Source: an uncultured Bacilli bacterium (GTDB lineage Bacteria > Bacillota_I > Bacilli_A > RF39 > UBA660). Taken from it: a stretch of DNA of 27,548 nt. Within the stretch, counting starts at the first letter, position 1, and every line of letters begins with the position of its first letter. This document shows, piece after piece, positions 19,273-26,549 of this stretch. The position numbers and the translations under genes are program-made. The stretch covers positions 1 through 27,548 of the forward strand of contig CANQZX010000005.1 in NCBI GenBank assembly GCA_947628445.1, read 5' to 3'. The notes below the pieces were generated by a model, which made no database searches, was not told the DNA's origin, and saw only the letters and a list, made by a program, of their open reading frames with translations.

Positions 19273-20181
19273 TTAGGCGCGATTTCCTTTATTTTTTGGT
19301 AATTTTAACCTAAATTTAGCCCAATTACCAATTTTTTCGTATAAATTTAGGCCTAAACTGGCTATAAATATCGCTAAATAAATGCCATCATAACTATTAA
19401 AAAAGATATTGGCACCCACTGTCAAAAGGCCAATAAGCCCGCCATAGGTAATCATCCCCCTTTTTGTTATGGGACTACTTTTAAACTCGGGAGCCACAAA
19501 AACTAAACCAAATAAAACACTACTATTAAGAAAAGTATTTAAATTAAGTTGATGCATGATGATTAAATATAGAAAGGTGCCGCCAATAAAAGTCATAATG
19601 CCACTAATAGTAATCGTCTTTTTATCTTCCCCTTTAATTAGTAAATAAATCCAACCCAAACAAATACCTATGATACTAGTGGAGGCCACACCGCCAATTT
19701 GATGCCCCATTAAAATATCCCAAGTATTATAAGCAAAATGGTAATTACTTTCCAGAGCCGTTTCATAAAAATATTGCTGCTGATAAATCGCAATGCCTAT
19801 AATAATTAGTTGCCAAGCGGCAATCCGATTAAAATGAACTTTTTTTAAAAGCGTTTGGGCTAAAAAACCAGCCCCCAAAATAACTAAAGCATAAGTTAAA
19901 TAATTAATATTGGGGGAAACAATAAAACTGATTAAAATATACGGTATTATTTCATAATCAAAACCAAATCTGTGCTTTAAAAGCAAATAAAATAATTCAT
20001 ATATTGCTATACTTATCCCGAGTAAAATAAGGGGTTTAAAAATAGCATAAATTGAAATTAAATGGCGTTCATATAATAAAAAACCATTTTTATAAAGGCC
20101 AAAGCCCAAACAAGGTAATAAGGCCAAAAGCATAATCCCCACAATTTGCTTTTCCCCACGCGGATTTTTCAAATATTTCAT
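19273..20181 (-). CDS. Divergent RnfD/NqrB-family membrane protein
   Basis: RnfD/NqrB subunits are membrane flavoproteins of ion-pumping NADH/ferredoxin oxidoreductases. The 302-aa protein has about nine hydrophobic helices. It keeps the order of RnfD blocks: MKYLKNPRGEKQIVGIMLLA, an IIPYILISFIVSPNINYLTY helix, GGVASTSIIGICLGWIYLL and FKSSPITKRGMITYGGLIGLL. The S-G-A-T motif that holds covalent FMN in RnfD is not seen before GHQIGG, and the MATDPVTSP block is replaced by VAPEFKSSP. So the fold is recognisable but the flavin attachment seems lost. The start ATG overlaps the rnfC-like stop by four bases. Confidence 0.72.
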   Translation of the reverse strand: MKYLKNPRGEKQIVGIMLLALLPCLGFGLYKNGFLLYERHLISIYAIFKPLILLGISIAIYELFYLLLKHRFGFDYEIIPYILISFIVSPNINYLTYALVILGAGFLAQTLLKKVHFNRIAAWQLIIIGIAIYQQQYFYETALESNYHFAYNTWDILMGHQIGGVASTSIIGICLGWIYLLIKGEDKKTITISGIMTFIGGTFLYLIIMHQLNLNTFLNSSVLFGLVFVAPEFKSSPITKRGMITYGGLIGLLTVGANIFFNSYDGIYLAIFIASLGLNLYEKIGNWAKFRLKLPKNKGNRA

Positions 20182-21317
20182 TGGGCTTTCCCCCTTATTT
20201 TGGTTTTTAAATCAATATGGGCCGGACAAACATAATTACATAAGCCACAATTAAGGCATTTCTTCGTTGCCTTATTCTTTTTATATAAGTAAATTGGATT
20301 AAGATCCACCGGACAAACATTTAAACATTTACCACAATTAAAACACTTACCGATGTGTTGCTCTTCTTTTTTCATTAAAATAATACTATCAACCTCATCC
20401 GTAATTATTAAATCCGTAATTTGTCCTAGGTAGCCCCGCATTAAACCATTAACAATTAACTCATAATCATCGGTTCTTAGTTTTAAATATTTAGTCATTA
20501 TTTCGGCTAAAGAACAATACTTTTTAACTTTAAAAACTTTACTTTCTTTTAAAGCATTACCACTAATAGTTAAATATTTAACATTATTTTGATCTAATCC
20601 ATGAATAATATTTGCCAACTTTAATAAATCTTTTATACTTAAATACAAGGTTTCATTTTTAACTTTTAGATACGCAAGTAAATAGGGTTTTTGACTTAAA
20701 AGATAATAATCTTTAACTAAAGTAATATTGATATTAGGAAAACTACCAATCGTTTTTAAGCATTCTTCAATCATGGTACTATCTTTTTCTTTAATGATAA
20801 TTGCATTGGTATTACTTTTATAAAGAATACTTAATTCATCCAACATGCCTAAAAGTTCATTTAAATTATCTTTAAAAAGCATAATATTATTGGCTACATA
20901 GGGTTCATCTTCCACAGCATTAATGATAATATTATCAACTTTTTTAAGATTTTTAAAAAGAGCTAATAAGGAAGCATCTTTTTTCGCTAAAACATCTAAA
21001 AAATAAGCTAAAGTTAATTGCGAATAAGCTGTTCTTTTTAAATTAATTCGATTTTCTTTATAATTATTTTTAATAACTAAACTTTTCATCTTAATGCCAT
21101 TGATGTAAACATCCCGGAGTCCAGTAACCGTCCCTGATATGGAACTTACAATATTAGTTTCCCGACTCACCGGCGCATCAATTAAAACTAAATCGTTTTG
21201 TTTAACCGTTATTTTATTTTTATCGACAGGTAAATAAATATAATCAGGATTTAAAAATTCTGTTACTTTTTTTGAAACTATGATATTCGGATCTTGATTT
21301 AAAGTAATTAATTTCAT
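20178..21317 (-). CDS. Divergent RnfC-like iron-sulfur protein
   Basis: RnfC is the NADH-oxidising, Fe-S subunit of Rnf. From ATG 21317 (GGTGG 5 nt upstream; TTG 21329 disfavoured) the protein has 379 aa, shorter than the usual 430 or more. Two C-terminal 4Fe-4S ferredoxin motifs are intact: C325, C328, C331, C335 (CFNCGKCLNVCP) and C354, C357, C360, C364 (CLNCGLCNYVCP). An SLBB-like middle and a hammerhead N-terminus (NDLVLI to SSISGTVTGL) are recognisable. IINAVEDEPYVANN corresponds to the N-G-A-E-C-E-P block. The Gly-rich loop (GLGGAGFPT in RnfC) that binds NADH/FMN is absent from about residues 105-125. It is adjacent to the RnfD-like gene, without other rnf genes. Confidence 0.75.
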   Translation of the reverse strand: MKLITLNQDPNIIVSKKVTEFLNPDYIYLPVDKNKITVKQNDLVLIDAPVSRETNIVSSISGTVTGLRDVYINGIKMKSLVIKNNYKENRINLKRTAYSQLTLAYFLDVLAKKDASLLALFKNLKKVDNIIINAVEDEPYVANNIMLFKDNLNELLGMLDELSILYKSNTNAIIIKEKDSTMIEECLKTIGSFPNINITLVKDYYLLSQKPYLLAYLKVKNETLYLSIKDLLKLANIIHGLDQNNVKYLTISGNALKESKVFKVKKYCSLAEIMTKYLKLRTDDYELIVNGLMRGYLGQITDLIITDEVDSIILMKKEEQHIGKCFNCGKCLNVCPVDLNPIYLYKKNKATKKCLNCGLCNYVCPAHIDLKTKIRGKAQ

Positions 21318-21334
21318 AATTTCCACCAATTTTT

Positions 21335-21363
21335 ATTATACCTTATCTTCTTAAAAATTGCTA
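21335..21363 (-). promoter_or_regulatory. Putative promoter of rnfCD-dnaG operon
   Basis: Minus-strand -10 TATAAT (21340-21335), 17-bp spacer, weak -35 TAGCAA (21363-21358). Only 17 bp separate the -10 from the ATG at 21317, so the leader is very short. Confidence 0.5.
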
Positions 21364-21402
21364 TTGGCAAAAGCCAACTTTTACACTTTAAATAACCTTT
21401 AA

Positions 21403-23169
21403 TTATTTATGCATATTGTCTAAATATTCTTTTAAGTTTTTCACAACATTTTCTGGAATTATATCCGCAAATTCGGCCTCATCGGCTTCTTGCATTTTTT
21501 TAATACTCCCAAATTTTTTAATTAGCATTTTTTTCCGGACAGCGCCAATACCCGCGATATTATCTAAGACACTAGCAATACTACCTTTGCTTCTAATTTG
21601 TTTATGATAATTTATCGTATAACGATGGACCTCATCTTGAATTCGCGTTAAATAATGGAAAATATCACTACTCCGCGGAATGGGAATCGTCGCTAAAGTA
21701 TCCCCATCGATTAATTCATTTGTCCGATGGTGATCATCTTTTTTTAAACCACAAACTTTAATATTTAAATTTAAATCATGTAAGACATCCAAACAAGCCC
21801 GAATTTGGTTTTCCCCACCATCGACAATTATTAAATCCGGAGGCGTTAATTTATCGACTAAAACTCGGTAGTAACGGCGATAAATAACCTCTTGCATCGT
21901 ATGATAATCATCGTTTTTTTCCACCGTTACTTTATATTTGCGATATTCTTTTCGCGCGGGTTTACCATCAATAAAGACAACCATCCCACTTACCGAAAAC
22001 GAACCAAATAGATTGGAATTATCGAAGGCCTCAATGCGATCTAAAATATCTAAGTGCAACAGATTTTTTAACTCTTCATTAGCCCCTTCACTGCGCCGTT
22101 CATTTTTCGCAATGATTTTTAATTCTTGTTCTAAAGCCACTTTGGCATTATTATAAGCCATTTCCACCAATTCATGTTTCTTTCCCTTTTGAGGAATATA
22201 AACCTTAGTATTTAAAATATTGGCTAAAATTTCTTGATTAAGCCGTTTATCAATAATTAATTCCCGGGGAATTTCATGTTTGGTATAAAAGTTTAAAAGA
22301 TAAGAGTTAACCTCATCGGCCTCATCACTAATAAGATAGAACTTTTCATTTGTTCCCCCGACGATTTTACCATTCCGGATAAATAAAATCTGCACAGAAA
22401 CAATACCATCAAATAAATAATAACTAATAGCATCCCGATTAATATAATCATGTAATTCCACTTTTTGCCGGTCTAAAATAACATTAATAAACTTTAGTTC
22501 ATTTTTTAACTCTTGCGCCGCTTCAAAATTTAATTTATCAGATAGCACTTGCATTTTTTCCATTATTTTATCTTTAATGATTTTATTATTGCCCCGTAAA
22601 AATGCAAGAATATCATTTTCCATTTGTTTTAATTTTACTTGATCAACTTGGTTAGTACAATAACCTAAGCATTCATTAATATGGTAATAAAGACACACTT
22701 TTTTCGGATTACCTTCACATTTTTTTAACGGATACAACCGGTTAATTAAATTAACAATTCGTCTTGCCGCATAAACATTAGGATATGGCCCAAACAAAAT
22801 CTTTTTATCTTTTTTACGAATACTTGTATAACGCGATACTTTAAGCCGGGGAAAGGGTTTAGCAATATATTCAATATAGGGATAAGTTTTATCGTCTTTT
22901 AGTAAAATATTATATTTGGGATTATATTCTTTAATTAAGTTTATTTCGAGAATAAAGGCCTCTTGTTCGGTGGCCGTCGTAATATAAGTAAAATCCGTAA
23001 TTTCACTTACTAATTTCGCCGTTTTACCCGTGACATTACCTTTAAAATAACTATTTACCCGTTTATATAAATCTTTGGCTTTCCCCACATAAATAACCAC
23101 ATTGTTGGCATTCCGCATTTGGTAACTACCTGGTAAATGGGGAATCGTTTTTAATTTCTCCGTTAACAT
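21403..23169 (-). CDS. uvrC: Excinuclease ABC subunit C (UvrC)
   Basis: UvrC makes both incisions in nucleotide excision repair with UvrB. The 588-aa protein starts with PHLPGSYQMRNANN and the GIY-YIG motif (VVIYVGKAKDLYKRVNSYF). A cysteine cluster follows (KKCEGNPKKVCLYYHINECLGYC pattern, consistent with an Fe-S cluster). Then come the UVR domain, the RNase H-like nuclease core (EAFDNSNLFGSFSVSGMVVF, then IIVDGGENQ) and C-terminal helix-hairpin-helix repeats (LDNIAGIGAVRKKMLIKKFG). Start ATG 23169 has GAGGTGAGGG upstream. Nearby trxA is a conserved Bacillus neighbour. Confidence 0.96.
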   Translation of the reverse strand: MLTEKLKTIPHLPGSYQMRNANNVVIYVGKAKDLYKRVNSYFKGNVTGKTAKLVSEITDFTYITTATEQEAFILEINLIKEYNPKYNILLKDDKTYPYIEYIAKPFPRLKVSRYTSIRKKDKKILFGPYPNVYAARRIVNLINRLYPLKKCEGNPKKVCLYYHINECLGYCTNQVDQVKLKQMENDILAFLRGNNKIIKDKIMEKMQVLSDKLNFEAAQELKNELKFINVILDRQKVELHDYINRDAISYYLFDGIVSVQILFIRNGKIVGGTNEKFYLISDEADEVNSYLLNFYTKHEIPRELIIDKRLNQEILANILNTKVYIPQKGKKHELVEMAYNNAKVALEQELKIIAKNERRSEGANEELKNLLHLDILDRIEAFDNSNLFGSFSVSGMVVFIDGKPARKEYRKYKVTVEKNDDYHTMQEVIYRRYYRVLVDKLTPPDLIIVDGGENQIRACLDVLHDLNLNIKVCGLKKDDHHRTNELIDGDTLATIPIPRSSDIFHYLTRIQDEVHRYTINYHKQIRSKGSIASVLDNIAGIGAVRKKMLIKKFGSIKKMQEADEAEFADIIPENVVKNLKEYLDNMHK

Positions 23170-23240
23170 TATCCCTCACCTCTTTTTATTATACTACATT
23201 TTTAAACCAAAATAAGATATAATATTTTTGGTGAAGAAAA

Positions 23241-23603
23241 ATGCTTTTAGCCCGTGCCACAACCGAAATTAAAAAAAGTAAGTTTATCAGTTTGGCCTAT
23301 AATGTTACAACTACAGATGAGGTCAAAACAATTATATCGGCTTTAAAAAAAGAACATCCCAAAGCCAAACATATAGTTTATGCTTACAAATTAACGAATA
23401 CCGCGGGAAAAACCGATGATAAAGAACCCGCGGGCAGTGCCGGAAGTCAAATCTATAATTTAATTGCATTAAATGATTTAACAAATATTTTAGTTATCGT
23501 TATTCGCTACTATGGCGGCACTAAACTTGGTTTAGGATTATTATCACGAACTTATAAAGAAGCCGCTTTAATGGTTTTAAAAAAAGGAAAAGTTATTTCG
23601 TAA
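23241..23603 (+). CDS. YigZ/IMPACT-family protein, N-terminal domain only
   Basis: The 120-aa protein holds the UPF0029/IMPACT N-terminal domain, with signatures EIKKSKFI, AKHIVYAYKL, TDDKEPAGSAG and VIRYYGGTKLGLGLLSRTY. YigZ proteins are normally about 200 aa, with a C-terminal DUF1949 domain that is absent here. The frame ends cleanly within a hairpin terminator shared with the opposite gene, so it is not a simple frameshift product. Function of the family is poorly known (translation-linked in eukaryotic IMPACT). Start ATG 23241 has GGTGAAG upstream. Divergent from uvrC. Confidence 0.85.
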   Translation: MLLARATTEIKKSKFISLAYNVTTTDEVKTIISALKKEHPKAKHIVYAYKLTNTAGKTDDKEPAGSAGSQIYNLIALNDLTNILVIVIRYYGGTKLGLGLLSRTYKEAALMVLKKGKVIS

Positions 23604-23616
23604 ACTTTTCCTTTTT
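23581..23616. terminator. Bidirectional terminator shared by two convergent genes
   Basis: AAAAAGGAAAAGTT (23581-23594) and AACTTTTCCTTTTT (23603-23616) make a perfect 14-bp stem around an 8-nt loop. Stop codons of the YigZ-type gene (plus) and of the next gene (minus) lie inside it; T-runs form in both directions. Confidence 0.78.
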
Positions 23617-24423
23617 CTTCCGGGTTAATTTTAACTTTGGCGTGCGAGGATATTCGAGCATTTCGGGAATCTTTTCATATTCTACCTCGTCTAAATCAAT
23701 GATTTCTTCGGCCTCGTTTTCTTCCCGATAATTTTCTCTTAAATCAAAATAATAAGTATTATTTTCATCGCTTAAACTACTTATAAATATCGTTACCTCT
23801 TCTTGGGTTTTATATCTTTTTAGGGCTTCTAAATACAATGTTGTAAGTAAACCAATAATTAAATCTTCTTGTTCGTTTAAACTTTTTTGGGCTAATGGTC
23901 CTTTGGTGGCAATAATATCTAAAGTTTCATCATCTCTTAAATAAAAAGCCGCTTCACTAATTCCGGTATCTTCTTTAAGATTAATTCTAATTACAGGATA
24001 ATTACAATACCAATCTCGCATCAATTTAAAAGCTCTAAACCCACTGGGATGTTTTAAATATTGGGCTTGTTCCCACTTGGTCATTTTTTCAATTACATCA
24101 TCGAACTCTTGATAGATTTTGGCTTTATAATCTTGATAATAATAAGTTAAACGAAAAACAAAAAAGACATTTAAACCCGGCGTTAATAAAACATTTTTTA
24201 ATTCTTTTCTATTCCTTTGCGCCGGTTGAGCACTCTCTGAATTTGAATCAGTTAATTTTTGATAATTAATTTTTAAACCCGCATCAGCTAAATCTTTATA
24301 GAATTTAAAAACCATTCCCATAAAAGCTCCTAAACTAAAAATAGTTGAGGCACAAGCTAAATAAAAAAGTGGAATTATAATTTCTAATATTTGTTTAATT
24401 AAATAAATTGCCAAAGTAATCAC
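23593..24423 (-). CDS. Membrane-anchored protein of unknown function
   Basis: A 276-aa protein with an N-terminal hydrophobic region that could span the membrane twice (LAIYLIKQILEIIIPLFYLA, then STIFSLGAFMGMVFKF). A soluble alpha/beta domain (about 75-225) contains KLMRDWYCNYPVIRINLKED, EAAFYLRDDETLDIIAT and EEVTIFISSLSDENNTYYFD. An acidic stretch (ENEAEEIIDLDEVEYEKI) precedes a basic C-terminus (KLKLTRKKKEKFTK). No catalytic motif or family recognised. It lies between uvrC/yigZ and trxA on the minus strand. The 3' end overlaps the YigZ-type gene by 11 bp within a shared terminator. Confidence 0.6.
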   Translation of the reverse strand: MITLAIYLIKQILEIIIPLFYLACASTIFSLGAFMGMVFKFYKDLADAGLKINYQKLTDSNSESAQPAQRNRKELKNVLLTPGLNVFFVFRLTYYYQDYKAKIYQEFDDVIEKMTKWEQAQYLKHPSGFRAFKLMRDWYCNYPVIRINLKEDTGISEAAFYLRDDETLDIIATKGPLAQKSLNEQEDLIIGLLTTLYLEALKRYKTQEEVTIFISSLSDENNTYYFDLRENYREENEAEEIIDLDEVEYEKIPEMLEYPRTPKLKLTRKKKEKFTK

Positions 24424-24481
24424 TTCCTAAGTTGTTATCTTAACACTAAAACAAGTATTGAGCAATAAAAAAAACAAATAG

Positions 24482-24775
24482 TTATAAATTATTTACTATT
24501 TGTTCAATTTCGCTTTTTGATCTTAAACCAATAATCTTTTGTTTTTGCTCCCCAGCTTTAAAAAAGATTAAAGTGGGAATACTCATAATGCCATATTGTT
24601 GTGCTAAATCCGGAAAATCATCGACATTAACTTTTAATACATTCACCGTAAATTGTTCTAATATGGGGCCTAACTTTTGACAAGGACCACACCAATCAGC
24701 ATAAAAATCAACAATACAAACATCTTGACCGACTACCTCTAAAAGATTTTGGCCTTTTTCTAAATGTTTAACCAT
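24482..24775 (-). CDS. trxA: Thioredoxin
   Basis: A 97-aa cytoplasmic thiol-disulfide oxidoreductase, slightly shorter than the usual 104-108 aa. The active site is WCGPC (28-32), in DFYADWCGPCQKLGP. The cis-proline loop is present (GIMSIPTLIFFKAGEQ). It reduces enzymes such as ribonucleotide reductase with electrons from thioredoxin reductase. cvpA starts the same operon, 19 bp upstream. trxA next to uvrC is also seen in Bacillus. Confidence 0.95.
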   Translation of the reverse strand: MVKHLEKGQNLLEVVGQDVCIVDFYADWCGPCQKLGPILEQFTVNVLKVNVDDFPDLAQQYGIMSIPTLIFFKAGEQKQKIIGLRSKSEIEQIVNNL

Positions 24776-24794
24776 TTAAACCTCCCTTTCTTTT

Positions 24795-25490
24795 TTAAGA
24801 AAATGTTACATTATCTAATTCTAATTTTTTATCTTTGATAATTTTTAATACTTCATCTTTATCCACAATATTATAATGAACTAAAGTGGAAAATACTTGA
24901 ACATTTACTTCCTTCCGATTTTCATTATCTTTAAATTCATTCAATAATTTATTAATATCTTCCATTGCTAAAGTTGTTTTAGCCATTATTTGCCCCATTA
25001 AAGGCATTCTTTCAAGTAAAACAACACCACTAGTACTTTCTTTAACAAAATTAGTGGTAAATTCAATTTGGAACATAATATAAACTATTAAGAAAGCAAA
25101 AGCTAAACCTTCAATTGCTCCCACAATAAGACCTAAGATTTTAGATGGTATTGCTAATACGACAGTTAATTTTAATAATTTTTCAATTAAACCAGATAAA
25201 CTAATGATAATATTTAAAACACAATACAATACGACATAAATAACCACAAATGATACTAATTCATATAAAACAACATTCATGGCCGTTACGCCTTCAAATA
25301 TACCACCAAAGTTAAAAAATGGTAACTTATCAATTAAGAAATCCGCTGCGAAATCTTTTAAATAATAAGCCAACACCGCAATTCCCACCGTACCAATTAG
25401 TTGCACTAAACTTTTAATAACACCTTTATGAAAACCGGCTAAAGCTCCTAAAACTAAACACACTAGAATAATAATATCAACTACATTCAT
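24795..25490 (-). CDS. cvpA: CvpA-family membrane protein
   Basis: A 231-aa protein with four hydrophobic segments in the N-terminal two thirds. It opens with the CvpA signature MNVVDIIILVCLVLGALAGF, then HKGVIKSLVQLIGTVG. In Bacillus the homologue (YshB) is encoded next to rnhC and zapA; in E. coli CvpA affects colicin V production and envelope tolerance. The C-terminal 60 residues are soluble and charged. It is divergent from rnhC and heads the cvpA-trxA set. Confidence 0.85.
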   Translation of the reverse strand: MNVVDIIILVCLVLGALAGFHKGVIKSLVQLIGTVGIAVLAYYLKDFAADFLIDKLPFFNFGGIFEGVTAMNVVLYELVSFVVIYVVLYCVLNIIISLSGLIEKLLKLTVVLAIPSKILGLIVGAIEGLAFAFLIVYIMFQIEFTTNFVKESTSGVVLLERMPLMGQIMAKTTLAMEDINKLLNEFKDNENRKEVNVQVFSTLVHYNIVDKDEVLKIIKDKKLELDNVTFS

Positions 25491-25580
25491 TTTATTCCCT
25501 TCTCTCCTATTTTTAATTATATTATAAAATTAATGAAAAATAAAGTTAATTATGCTAAAATATTTTTAGCGAGGTGTAAA

Positions 25581-26504
25581 ATGACCATAGTCTTTAAAAT
25601 AAGTGATAATTTAAAACCAAAATTAATTAAATATTACGAACCCTTAAAAAAAGAAAAAACCCCACCCTATGCTGTTTTTCAAGCTCAAGAAGCAGATACT
25701 ACAATAACTTTATATGAAAGTGGTAAAGTTATGTTTCAAGGTATTTCCGCGGATATTGATGCTAATATTTGGCTTGATTTAGAAAAAAAATTAAATAACC
25801 GTGATATTGATATAACCGGTAAAGAAAAAAAAGAAAAAACTAAAAAAGAAATTAATTATCATTTAAATAATTATAATACAATGGGTTCTGATGAGGTTGG
25901 TACTGGTGATTATTTTGGACCCATTATCGTAAGTGCTACTTATGTTACAAAAGAAAACCAAAGTTTTTTACAAGACTTAAAAGTTGGTGATTCCAAAAAA
26001 ATAACGGACGAACGAATTAAAGAAATAGCACCCCAAATTATGCAAAAGATTCCTTATGTCACTATTAAGCTTGATAATGAAACCTACAATATAACTTATA
26101 ATAGTGAATTAAACATGAATAAAATCAAAGCTATTTTACACAATAAAGTTTTACTAGCTTTATTAGAAAAAGATATTAAACCGGAAAAAATTGTCGTTGA
26201 TCAATTTGTTAATCCTCGCAAATATTATGAATATTTAAATAATGTCCCCCAAAAAGTAACAAATATTTTCTTTACACCTAAAGCCGAAGATCAATGTCTT
26301 GCTGTTGCTTGTGCATCAATTATCAGCCGTTATGTCTTTTTAAAAGAAATGGCTCAAATGGCACAAGAATTAAAGCAAGAAATACCAAAAGGAGCTGGCC
26401 CTCAAGTTGATGCTTTTATTCAAACCATCATTCAAGAAAAAGGCCAAGATTATTTAAGCCACATCGCCAAATTAAATTTCAAAAATACAAACAAAATAAA
26501 ATGA
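25581..26504 (+). CDS. rnhC: Ribonuclease HIII
   Basis: RNase HIII removes RNA from RNA/DNA hybrids, including Okazaki primers, in Bacillota. From ATG 25581 (GAGGTG 5-7 nt upstream; the in-frame ATG 25533 is without a ribosome site) it has 307 aa. The N-terminal TBP-like domain typical of HIII (about 1-90) is followed by the catalytic domain. GSDEVGTGDYFGP provides D104 and E105. VVDQF and KAEDQCLAVACASIISR provide the other acidic sites. The neighbouring divergent cvpA matches the Bacillus order. The stop codon lies inside a strong terminator. Confidence 0.94.
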   Translation: MTIVFKISDNLKPKLIKYYEPLKKEKTPPYAVFQAQEADTTITLYESGKVMFQGISADIDANIWLDLEKKLNNRDIDITGKEKKEKTKKEINYHLNNYNTMGSDEVGTGDYFGPIIVSATYVTKENQSFLQDLKVGDSKKITDERIKEIAPQIMQKIPYVTIKLDNETYNITYNSELNMNKIKAILHNKVLLALLEKDIKPEKIVVDQFVNPRKYYEYLNNVPQKVTNIFFTPKAEDQCLAVACASIISRYVFLKEMAQMAQELKQEIPKGAGPQVDAFIQTIIQEKGQDYLSHIAKLNFKNTNKIK

Positions 26505-26534
26505 GTTCAACCCAACATGAACTCATTTTATTTT
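26493..26534. terminator. Strong bidirectional terminator after rnhC
   Basis: AAAATAAAATGAGTTCA (26493-26509) and TGAACTCATTTTATTTT (26518-26534) form a perfect 17-bp stem with an 8-nt loop, with T-rich ends in both directions. It separates rnhC from the convergent surface-protein gene. Confidence 0.85.
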
Positions 26535-26549
26535 TAATTAATTTTATCC

